Source: Cubamyces lactineus
Taxonomy: Eukaryota > Basidiomycota > Agaricomycetes > Polyporales > Polyporaceae
DNA length: 64,000 nt
NCBI GenBank assembly: GCA_022376465.1
Contig: JACDTU010000003.1
Span: 992,001 to 1,056,000, forward strand
Direction: 5' to 3'
The stretch's first letter is position 1. Every line of letters begins with the position of its first letter. Positions 10,370-20,609 of the stretch are shown here, one piece after another. The notes beneath the pieces were generated by a model. The model was not told where the DNA came from, did no database searches, and worked only from the letters and a program-made list of their open reading frames with translations. The translations under genes and the position numbers were made by a program.

Positions 10370-13300
10370 ATGGAGCGAGAAGTCCAACAGCTTGTTGAGA
10401 TGGTAGCTCAAACTTGTCGGTACCCAGCGTGCCACTCACCATAGCATTAATATTACCCAGGGCGCGACTGTCGCGCAGGCGCGTGCCGCTCTCAAGGAGC
10501 ACCGAGATGTTATGGAGGCTGCCGAGCGGATATTTGATGGAAGCTTCGATCACATTGTAGATGAAGACGGCGATGTGCCCATGTCCTCCTCTGCGCCGAT
10601 CCAGCAGAAGCCGAGAATGATGGTACGTTGCCTGTGGCAAAATGATGCTCTCCGTTGTCCAACGTCGGAACTCTAGACGCCGAATGATGAAGACGATGAT
10701 GAACCTGGATCGGACGGCGGCGAAGATGAGGGCGACGGTACGTGACTACTATGTCGATGTACGCCCGAGCTTACCGGTCTCGAGGCAGACGAAGACTATG
10801 ATTACGATTATGATTCCGACTTCGAAGACAAATCAGGACAACCCCAGGGCGCTGCTGTTGACCCTTACGCAGGTATGTCACGTTCATAACAGTCCTACGA
10901 ACTGTACCAACTCTCCCTAGGCATCTTCTTCTCCAAGGATAGAAAAGAAGAAGTCATCGAGGTGGAAGAGGAGCCAGAGATGGTCACCATGCCTGGTATC
11001 AACGAGAAATTACCTCTGATGACACAAGGTCAATGGATGAAGGGCTGTCCCGAAGGAAGCGAACAAAGCTTCCTCTTCAGCCTTTACCGTGAGCTCAGCG
11101 AAGGTGAATGCCCTTGCCCGCATGGTTGTGGCGCGTCTATCACTCGGAAGAAGAGTGACTTCTTCACCATGTTCGTGAGTATCCTTCGCTATACTCTCAC
11201 CGATTCTCCGTCTCTCACCGTTCACAGCCTACATTTCATGAGTACATCAAACATCTACAGTCTATAGTCTCCCGAACTTGTAGTCGGTGTCAGAAGACAT
11301 TCTGCTTTGCATGTGGTGAATCCGACACTCCAAGTCACCACAAAGTACCCGCTCCCATCGATGTCGACGCGTCGTTGTTTCACTGTTCAAATCTTCAAGG
11401 TGCAATTCTTGGCATTGGGCTAGCCATGCTCGAGAAGGCGTTCCTGGATGATTCTCAAGAGCTTTCGAGTGGACAGAAGTCTGGCGACAAATCATCGAGA
11501 AAGAGGCGCAAGGTGGAGTTTTCGCATGTCCCGGTGTCAGCATTCCACGATGATGAAGACGAGGAGGAGGATGTATATTACCCCTTACCTGTCCAAGGCA
11601 AGAAGCCTAAATTAGGTACCGGCTATGCCGGAGATGCGAGAGAAGATGTAGGTCCTTGCCTATCACGGGTATGTATCATTGACTGAAATCTGTCTTCGTC
11701 AGATGTCTGGGCAGCTTGAGGCGCTGAATGCGCAACGAGCCAAGGATGAGAAACTGGCCACCCTTCTGACCCAGATTCGCACCTTCCTCCCCTCAGTCAA
11801 CCGTGAAGGCGGTGGTCATGCCAGCGATTACCTTGTACATCCTACTGCGCTCGCTCATCTTCGGCGAAGATTCAACTTCGTCAGCAGTCAACTCCTAAGG
11901 AATGACTCTCTGACGGACATGTCAGACCGCTCCGTGCTGTACTTTGAGCTCTTCGAGTGGCTAGAGGTAGCTATACATTCTTCTGCGTGTCCGTCAACGT
12001 GCCTGATATGGAGGGCCCCTTGCAGACTATCTCTAGTCACGAAGCCCTCGCAAGCATGATGGCTATGCCCATCATGGTCGTGACGTCTGTGAAGGCAGTC
12101 ACCGGCAAGAAGCCATCTCCGAAGGGAAGCTCCCGCATTCGCGAGCGTACGATTATCTACGAAGGTAGCTCTGGGCCTCGCGAGCTCCTAGAAGCCATCG
12201 TCATTCAGGCTCAGGCGGCGCTCAAGGGTCTTGAGGGTATGAAGCCCCCGGAAACGGAGGACACAGAGATGTCCGAAGAACAGAAGCGCATGACCGCTGA
12301 TGACAAAGGCAAGGCGAAGGACGACGGTGCCGTCGTCTCGGAGGAGAACCGCAAGCTCCTGACGTTCTGTCAGCGGATTATGAACACGGCCAAGGCTATC
12401 GACAGGTCGCTGGTCGAGACCAAGGGCAAGGCCTTCGTAGATCGACTACACGCCAGCCTCCCCAAGATTCCGGCGTCCTCGACTGCCCGGGAGGAGATTG
12501 CCCCTGTTGAGGTTGGCGAGACTGAGGAGAGCGCCATGGAAGCCTACGTGAAGTGGGCTAGCCGTGTCCGATTCGAGTACTGTGACCTCACCATTCCGCC
12601 TCCGCCTAATGCTACTGGCGAGGAGGATCTCACCCCGAACTACAAGTTCTACTTCAACAACGAAGCTCGCATGCTCGCTAACTCCGATATTCCTAAGCGG
12701 TCCTTGGCAATTGCCAAAGAGGTCAGTAGCCAATCCCTCCCCCAGACGATATGTGGCCATGGGTTGACTGAACACTCACACGAAAGCTTGCGGTTCTCAC
12801 CACCAACTTACCCGTTGCCTGGAACTCTTCCATTTTCCTGCGCGTCGACGAGAGTCGGGTGGACGTCATCAAGGCCCTCATCACCGGCCCAGAAGGCACT
12901 CCGTACGTCGTCCGAGCTGCATCTTCTCGTAGCGCGTCCTGACCCCTGTCCGTTAGCTACTATAACGGCTGGTACGGATGTTTGTTATGTCTCAGAAAGG
13001 AGAAGCCTAACATCCCCTAGCTTCCTCTTTGATGTATTCTTGGGCCCGAATTACAACCAGTCGCCGCCAAGCGTCAAGTATATGACTGTAAGTACAATCG
13101 TGATACTAACGGGCGTCCGACTGATCGTCGTGTCGCAGACTAACGGTGGCAAATTCCGCTTCAATCCCAACCTCTATGCGGTACGTACCACCGATTGCCC
13201 GGTGTTATTGGAAGCATCTCAATCTCGGTGATAGGACGGCAAAGTCTGCCTCTCGTTGCTGGGTACGTGGTCAGGGCCGGGATGGATACCTGGGAAGTCG

Positions 13301-13868
13301 ACTCTTCTGCAAGTGTGTCGTCTAGCGTCTCTGCCCTATGCTGTTGCTTGCTGACCGCTGGTTCCCAGGTCCTCATCTCCATCCAATCCATGATTTTGTG
13401 TGACGAACCGTACTTGAACGAGCCTGGATGGGCAAATAGCGGCGGCACTCCCAAGTCTATTGCATGTGAGTATGCTGATCGCACCTGCAATCATCCACTG
13501 ACTTTGCGGAACAGATTCTGCGAACATTCGCCGGATGGTAGTCAAGACGGCGGTGCGTAACGTTGACCTTTGCCGCGCTGCAGTTGTTACAACTGATTTG
13601 CCGGTTTCCGTAGATGTTGGGCAACTTGAAGATGCCCCCTGAGCCATGGGCCGACGTCATCCGCACCCACTTCCGTCTGAAAGCGAGGTCCATCATGACA
13701 CAGCTGGACAAGTGGCTTGCGGAGGACGACGGCGCACCTACTGTAGGTGACGGGGCGTACAACCAGAGGACCAATGCGACAGGCAGCTCGAACGGTTTTG
13801 CCGAAGACGTTGCAGAGCTGAAGGCGTTGCTGACGAGGCTGCAAGCGGGTGAGGACCTCGCCTCATGA
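10370..13868 (+). CDS. UBA / Cys-rich / E2 (BIRC6-like UBC) protein
   Basis: Ubiquitin-conjugating protein of about 893 aa in sixteen exons; introns start at 10403, 10623, 10738, 10873, 11175, 11648, 11967, 12722, 12903, 12972, 13088, 13181, 13313, 13466 and 13553. All phases close. Residues 1-38 form a UBA-like domain (VQQLVEM..AQARAALKEH..AAERIFDG). A Cys/His cluster at about 178-235 (CPCPHGCGAS, then CSRCQKTFCFACGES..SHH) resembles the last zinc module of RBR ligases. The UBC domain (about 660-800) is of the long BIRC6/UBE2Z type: [21 protein letters not shown] with active-site Cys at about 743 and FNPN in place of HPN, then LLQVLISIQSMIL and EPYLNEPG. An acidic linker (KRRKVEF..DDEDEEED) separates the modules. 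By family it should form a ubiquitin thioester; whether the Cys cluster gives built-in E3 activity is inference. Exon 10 is only 15 nt. Confidence 0.88.
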
Positions 13869-14438
13869 TTCCTTGCGGTCTATTGCGGTCGTCGTGCCAT
13901 CGTAGGTCTTTGGGTCTGATAAGTAGGGGTGTGTCTATGATGTTCCGTCTGCTTTGTTGAGTGTACACATATGTCTCGGCATGTCATCAAGTAGAGGACG
14001 TTTCCATGTCTCCCGTCGCTTTGTCTGTCTGAATGAATCCTGAATCATGAATCATGTTTCCGTCGGCTTTGTACGTAACCGGCCCATGTCACGTACCCAT
14101 TCTTATGATAGCCAACACAACACCAGCGAACATCTTGCCCGAAGATACATATCGAAGTGGTAATGCCTAGGGCGTGTGTCCACTTGACATGGGGGATAGA
14201 GCGCTGAGCGGGTTTCCGCGCCACCCCCGCACGGCGTCCAGAAAGCTGATTGAGTCGCCGGAGACGGCCAACATGTGATACGACCCGGACACTTCGCCAC
14301 GCTCGGCGTCGGACAAAGTCTCATCATACCCTGCCAACTACTCTTATACGACCCACCTCCTAATCCTCGTCCAACTCCTCTGCACCTGTCGCTCTCTACC
14401 ACCCTTCTTGCATTCCGACGTAAACAACCACGACCGAC
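13869..14438. other. intergenic, E2 - PMP47
   Basis: 3' flank of the E2 gene and promoter of the carrier, which lies on the same strand. Pyrimidine-rich stretches precede the carrier start. A direct repeat of TGAATCATGAA-like words lies near 14035-14055. No gene is seen. Confidence 0.4.
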
Positions 14439-15811
14439 ATGTCCAGCGACTCCCTCATCCACGCTCTAGCCGGAGCTGCCGGCGGCATCGTCGCTATGAC
14501 CGCAACATAGCAAGTGTCCACATCCCGCTGCAGTCTCCGCGTGTCACAGTACTGAGCCAAGCGACGCATACAGCCCGCTCATCTTCCTCTCGACCCGCGC
14601 CGCGGTGGAGACCAGGAAGGAGCACAAGGTACGGTCCCACTCCCTATGATGGCCGTCTCTGGGCGTCTGTCTCAAGCACTACGTCGCATCATTGCGTTAT
14701 TATAGACTACGTACGAAGCCGTAGTCGATATCATCAAGCGAGAAGGGATAGTCGGTCTATATAGCGGCCTAAACTCCAGCTTGCTCGGCATCGCAGTGAC
14801 AAATGGGTGCGTCGTGGTGCGGAACGGACAGCGTGCTGCAGACGCGTCCACGGCCTCCTCTCCAAAGTATTGACATCCCTGCTGGTTGAATTCACAGGGT
14901 GTACTACTACTTCTACGAGCGGACACGAGGCCTCGTCCTCAAAGCCCGCACAGGCAGCAAAGGCTTGAGCACCCTCGAGGCCATGCTCGCCGGCCTCATC
15001 GCAGGCTCTGCCACCACGATCATCAGCAACCCCATCTGGGTCGTCCAGACCACGCAGGCCGTGTACACCATGAACCAGCAGCCCGCCGCGCCCGCGGGCG
15101 AGGGCCAGCAGAGCGAGCGCAGGCCCGCCGCGCGCCCGGGCATCCTCAAGACGATCCAGTACATCCTCCGCAAGGACGGCCTGACGGCGTTCTGGCGCGG
15201 GCTCGGGCCGGCGCTCGTCCTGGTCATCAACCCGATCATCCAGTATACGGTGTTTGAGCAGCTCAAGAACTTCTTGGTCAAGTCGCGGACGGCGAAGCTC
15301 CGCGCGGGGGGCGCGAAGCATGCTATCGCCGTCTTGAGCGACTGGGACTACTTCTTCCTCGGCGCGCTATCTAAGCTCGGTACGCAGCACTGCCGTCCAA
15401 CCCAAGTTCGCCGCGTTCGCTGTCGCTGATTGGTTGTATTGCAGTCGCGACGTCGTCAACATATCCATACATGTACGTAGACCCCTATCACCTGAACACC
15501 TGCAGCACGAAAAGCTGACAGGAACCTACAGCGTCGTGAAGAACCGTCTTCAAGCCGGCCAGGCACACGCGCAGCGGTACAAGTCCGCGCTCGACGGCAT
15601 CCTCACGATCCTCAAGGAGGAGGGGATCGAGGGCCTGTACAAGGGCGTCGGCAGCAAGCTTACCCAGAGCGTACTCACCGCGGCGATCCTATTCGCGGGT
15701 CAGAAGCGCATCTACGAGATGACGAAGAAGGTACGTGCGCTTCGCGTTACGGCGACTGGTGGTAAGTGCTGAAGGGATGCATAGGCGTTGGCTCCTGTCG
15801 TTGCAAAGTAG
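14439..15811 (+). CDS. PMP47: peroxisomal adenine-nucleotide carrier, PMP47/ANT1 type
   Basis: Mitochondrial-carrier-family protein of the peroxisomal membrane, 320 aa in seven exons (introns 14510-14573, 14629-14705, 14807-14897, 15380-15444, 15473-15531, 15731-15784). Three repeats carry the signatures YPLIFLSTRA, NPIWVVQTTQ and YPYIVVKNRLQ, in the form typical of PMP47/ANT1 rather than the classic PxDxxR of mitochondrial members. GLYSGLNSSLLGI, FWRGLGPALVLVINP and GLYKGVGSKLTQSV are the matching even-helix motifs. Yeast Ant1 exchanges ATP for AMP to feed peroxisomal fatty-acid activation; the same role is inferred here. The first intron uses a GC donor (TA|GCAAGT): without it the frame ends at a TAG right at the junction, and splicing restores the required TYPL. 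The terminal exon is only 27 nt. Confidence 0.88.
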
Positions 15812-16291
15812 AGGATACTCGTGCAATAGATCAGATTTCTACTCAGATTTATGTTCTGAAGTACTGGCTTCTGGAGGCTCGAAGCTCTGGAACTCAGATG
15901 TGAAATTGCAGGTCTCCCGCAAATCTGTGAGTGAGATAAGAAATGTATTGATGCCAATAAGTATGGGTAAAAGTAGTAACATCGGTACGAGTAAGACCGT
16001 GGTATCAATCGCAGAAACCAGCCGCGACCGAAGCCCCTCGCGCCGAACTATGTACGTACTCCATCCACCTGACTCTGCTCATGAAGAAGAGCACTGTAGC
16101 TAGTAATGTGCGAGTCCGGGAACCGCTATCAGTAATCCAATCCGAGTCCGAGTCCGAGAATAGGTACCGATACATTAGTGAATACATAGGGGTCTAGATG
16201 GGCACTGGGGTAGGGTGAGTATGAGTAGAAATTGGGTGGGGTATATGAGTAAGATAAATGGGCAAGGTATATGAGTAGAGATATACTATGA
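15812..16291. repeat. tail-to-tail spacer with short degenerate repeats
   Basis: Spacer between two convergent genes. It holds a (TCCGAG)3 run near 16142-16162 and about three copies of a TATGAGTA(G/A) word within 16216-16285. No gene is seen. Confidence 0.5.
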
Positions 16292-19200
16292 TTAATCCGA
16301 CGCAGTGGCCAGCGGGTGCCGCCGCTCCGTGCGCTTCGCGATAGAGATGGGAGTGGACGATGCGTCGCCGCTAGTAGTCGGGAGCTCGAAGGGGGCCGCG
16401 AGAGGGGTGGGGAGGTCGACGAACTGGTCCAGGTTCTGGAGCGCCTTCACGCGAGAGGACCGTCCGCGCTGAGGGGACGCTGGAGTCTTGACTGGTTGCT
16501 CCGGTTCGTCCGTGCCCTCCTTGAGAGGTGCCCGGAAAGTCACGTCCTCGCATGGGGACTCTTCTGTCTCGACTTCGGGCTCATGAGGAGGGGAGGACTC
16601 GAATGTCTCAGGAGAGGTAGAAGCGGGGGTGAGGAACTCCTCGCCGCACTCAGAGGCGGACTCGTCGTCGCTCTTGACCCAGAACGAGTCGTCGTCGCCG
16701 CCGAGGGAGATATCGTCGGCGAGGAGGTTGCACTCGGGTTTGCGGCCCCAAAACGAATTGTCAAGCGAGGACGTGCTTTCGCTGCGGGACAGAGTCGGTC
16801 TCTCAGGCTCCTGCCCCTTGGACGATTTGAGCATGGCAGGAATCGAGTCAGTGCTCCGCATCCAGAACGAGTCGTCGCGGCCGCCGAGGGTAATCTTGTC
16901 GTGCAGGAGGTCGCACGAGCCCATGCCTTTCTGGCCCCAGAACGCGCTATCAAACGAGGACGAGCTGGGGATCGACTCCGGCATGTCCTCGGTGCAGACG
17001 ACGACGTCGGTGTTTACTTCGGTGTTGGCGGCGGCGTCCTTGAGCCAAAACGAGTCCCGGTCTTGGCTGATGAAGGAGATGTGGTCGTGTAGGAGTTCGC
17101 ACGACATGCTTGCTAGGTACTGCTTGAAATCGAACGAAGAGGAGGCATCGGGCGATGGTGCGACAGAAGGGGTCCTGCTCGGGCTACGAAGGGGCTCGGG
17201 TTGCGCATGGGTCTCGGTCTGGCGGGCGGAAGACATAGCCTCGAGGAGGTTATCGAAGCTGTCCGGCACATCCGAGTCGCCCATCGACTGGCGTGGTGAC
17301 GAGAAGTGTGCGCCCGCCCAGGATAACGACGCAGGGAGCTCCGGGACAACGATGTCCTTGCACTCCCACATATTCGTCGAGAGGACCTGGCTCTGGCTAG
17401 AGTTGCTTTCATGGAAGGACGATGCGTCATGAGAATGGTTGCGTGCGTCGAGGAGCTGCTGCTTGAGGTCGAAGATCTCCGAATCGCGACCGTCGAGCTC
17501 ACCCCGAAGGGCGAGGACTGCGGTGCGAGCGTGTTCCAAATCCGTCTTTGCCTTGAGAATCTGCTCTGTATGCTCTGCGTCCATGTGCAAGAGCTGTGCC
17601 GCGAGTGCTTTGTTCTGCTCTACAGTGTGAGCGAGAACAGCAGCGTCGGGCGCGGGCAGATCGGCAGTGTCGACGGCGGCCTCCGCCTTAGTGGAAGTGG
17701 GGGCGGAGGCCGATTTGGCATGGTTCTTGACGATGATAGAGTGCGTTTCGACGGCAGCGTTGTAGGACGCGGACATGACGGCGATTTCGTCCTCGCGAGT
17801 GGTGATGAGGCGATCCTTCTGTTCGAGTGCTTGAGCTTGGTGTGCGGCGACGGATTGCAGGCTGGTGACTAATGCCTGGGGAAAAGCCATATCAGCTGCG
17901 GACCACAACTCGGAAGGCAGGTATATGAGTGCCCACCTGCAGCTCGAGTTGCGATCTGAGAGCGTCCTCGATTTCCTTACGGTGGGCGCGTTCGACGCGG
18001 AGTGCCTTGAGCTTCGACTGGTCAACCTGAGATTCTAGCGCAACGACCTTCTCCTTCAAATCATCAATAGCGTCCTAGAATAACTCATCAGTAAAATTCG
18101 ACCAGTGACGGAACCTGCAACGTACAATCTTGGCCTCTAATTGGGTCTCCTGTTTCTCCTTCACCAAATGAACGTCGTGGAGCTTGACACTGATCTCGGC
18201 GATGGTTGACTCGAGGTCCGCAATCTGGCAGCTCTTTTCATCGTTCCGGCGCGTCATCTGTCGCATCTTCGCCGCCTGCTCCTCAATCATGTCGTCCTTG
18301 TACGCGTTGCTCGACGTAACATCCTGAAGCACGGCACGAAGGTGATCATTCTGCGCCCGCTTCTCGCTGAGCGTGACTTGTAGGTCGTCAGAGAGCCGCT
18401 TGTACCGAGCGGCCTCCGCACGGGCGCCGGAGAGGGACGCGTTGAGGACCCGGATGGACTCGGTCATGTTCTCGATGGTTTCCAGCTTGCCCTGCAGGGA
18501 GACCTCGAGCTCTTCGACCGCCTCGGACTTGGCCCTGATTGCTATCTCCCGTTGTGCGGAGAGAGCGTAGGCCCCATTGAGCGTCGCAGTGATTTCCTGG
18601 ATAGCGTTGTCCTTCTCGACGATCGACGCGTTGGCAACATCGAGCGATGCGTTGGCGGCCTCTTGAGATGCATTGGACCAGCGAAGCAGCACGCTGACGT
18701 CGTCGAACGCTGCTTCCTTGTCGGCGAGCACCGCTTGCATGTTGGCAATCACCTCATCCTTGTCAACAAGCGCAGCCATATCATCGGTAAGCGCAGCTTT
18801 CTGGTCAGCGATGATGGCTTGGAGTGCGATGATGAGAGCGGCTTGAGCATCGACTTCAACGGCGAGCGGGTTGAGAAGACGCAGTCCCGAGGAGACGCAG
18901 CGTGCGAGACTCTTCAGCACAGAGCCAGCGATGCCCCAGAAGAACGCAGGTGCACAGGCAAGACGAGACACTTGAGCCTCCACGCCAGCGAGAGTGTCCC
19001 GAATGAGAGTCCTAGTCTTGGAAAGAGTGACCTCCATAGCCGGTAGACAGTCGTAGATGCTGTGAGCTAGGCGAGCAAGCCAGAGACAGGCCCGGATGCC
19101 GTAGTACAAGACACGCAGGAGGACACTCTGGCCTAAGACGACCAAGCATAGACCGCCGAGATAGAGCACGCCACAGACCAAAGGGATCGCCCAGAGGTAG

Positions 19201-19508
19201 CTCGGGTTGTCGACTAGGAAGAGCCTCAGAGCGGCGAGGAGACTCGATATAGGGACGAGACTGTAGCCCAAGAACACGACCACATGAACGTACGTCGCAA
19301 GGGCACTGAACAACAGTCTCAGTATCTGCAGGAGGCTGGTCGCCTGGCGGACGAAGAAGACCAGGAAGTAGGCGTAGAGAGACAATATGCAGACGAGCCC
19401 GAAATAAGTCAGCAGGCGTTCGAAGTCGAGGTCGAGGAAGCCAAGGTCGAAGGAGCAGAACCGGACGACTTTGCCTGGGGCTATGGCGAAGGAGCAGAGG
19501 AAGTCCAT
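16292..19508 (-). CDS. large coiled-coil membrane protein with DSFW repeats
   Basis: Unrecognised protein of 1034 aa in three exons (introns 18075-18125 and 17876-17936, both phase 0). Residues 1-145 contain about four hydrophobic helices (for example LLTYFGLVCILSLYAYFLVFF and AIPLVCGVLYLGGLCLVVLG). Residues about 215-620 are a nearly continuous heptad-rich coiled coil full of EK/AL repeats. The acidic C-terminal half carries a repeated motif: C(E/D/N)LLxDxI(S/T) followed 8-9 residues later by DSFW, three times, alternating with two S(F/L)D(S/N)(A/S)FWGxK copies. The end is Pro-rich with SP/TP sites. The layout suggests a membrane-anchored tether whose cytosolic coil ends in repeated docking peptides, but no function is assigned. 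It lies head-to-head with ATG22 across 1.1 kb. Confidence 0.8.
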
Positions 19509-20609
19509 GTTGAGGGTAGGGTTTGTATTGTAGAATGCTTGATGTCTTCAGGTAGGGGTTGATACGCGCAGGCTTGCTGCGGATGGTGGAGGTAAGAGAA
19601 CAAGAGATGGGGGCGACCGACTGGCGAAGGGCGGGCTGTTAAGGCGGGCGATGTGAAGGGAGCAGACACTGGTTGACATTTGCACCAGCCTAAAACTCAA
19701 CATGATCGACAGCACCTGCCTATTTCAGCATCAGCCAGAACGTCCGCGCACATTAGCACAATCCTCACCAAGCTTGAAAGTCTGTCTCTGAGAGCATATA
19801 AATCAACAGCTTCGTAATCAACGGCCATGCTACCATGTATGATCAAAGGCGATCTCTGCGCTGGTGCACGGCTGCATCGACAGCCGGTAGCTGCTGCGGT
19901 CAACATCTGGTCATGCGCATTAGTACGACAGGAAAGATCGTGAACCGAAATGCTTGTTGACGATTGTGGTGGTGAGACACAAGAATGCACGTTGCATAGC
20001 GGAAAGGCTACGAAGCGGTTCTGGCAGCTTGAGGGCAGACCGAGAGGGATATTTACTGCGCGTCTGTGCCTGGGAGGCGTTCGAATCTTCGATCTTCCTC
20101 AAGTATGGAGAAGCGCCCAATAACATTGATTCCGTTCATCATGCGTTCTTCAGAGCTGCACGCAACACGAACATTCGTGGGCTTCATGTCATCTCTTCAT
20201 GCCACCGTCTCATCCAGCGGTCTTCGTTAGCGACACTGCGTCGTGCTTTACTGAGCATATCGCAACTCCAACACGCGTGAAGGTGAGGGCTAGCTTCTGT
20301 TATCGTCATGACCGACTGTATTCCCAATGCTATCATGAGGCGCACTCCCCGCATTTCCCATCATCCACCTGATAAGTCGGCTCGCCGGAGCTCTCCTCCT
20401 GAGGCGTCCTCCCACACGGTCTCCCTCCAGTTCCTCTCCCCACCGCTACCCTGTGGCCATGTCTCAGTCACGCGGCTCAGGTACCACCCCGCTCCTCTAT
20501 CGTCTATGCACGGCCCGGATAACCCTCGAGGCGACGTTTATACGCGCCCTCGTCCAAATGCTCTGGCGGAGCTCGGTCGCCTTCCTCCGTCCTGACTCTC
20601 TCCGACAGC
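19509..20609. promoter_or_regulatory. divergent intergenic region, coiled-coil protein / ATG22
   Basis: About 1.1 kb head-to-head region. Two short plus-strand frames (19954-20280, 20308-20595) lack any signature or plausible splice partner. The last 250 bp before the ATG22 start are C/T-rich, as in many fungal promoters. Confidence 0.4.

Noticed and set aside
14734..15321. 195-codon minus-strand open frame
   Set aside because: Overlaps carrier exons 3 and 4 that carry clear family motifs on the plus strand.
19954..20280. 108-codon plus frame in the ATG22 promoter region
   Set aside because: No homology-like motif, no splice partner, and codon pattern unlike the neighbouring genes.
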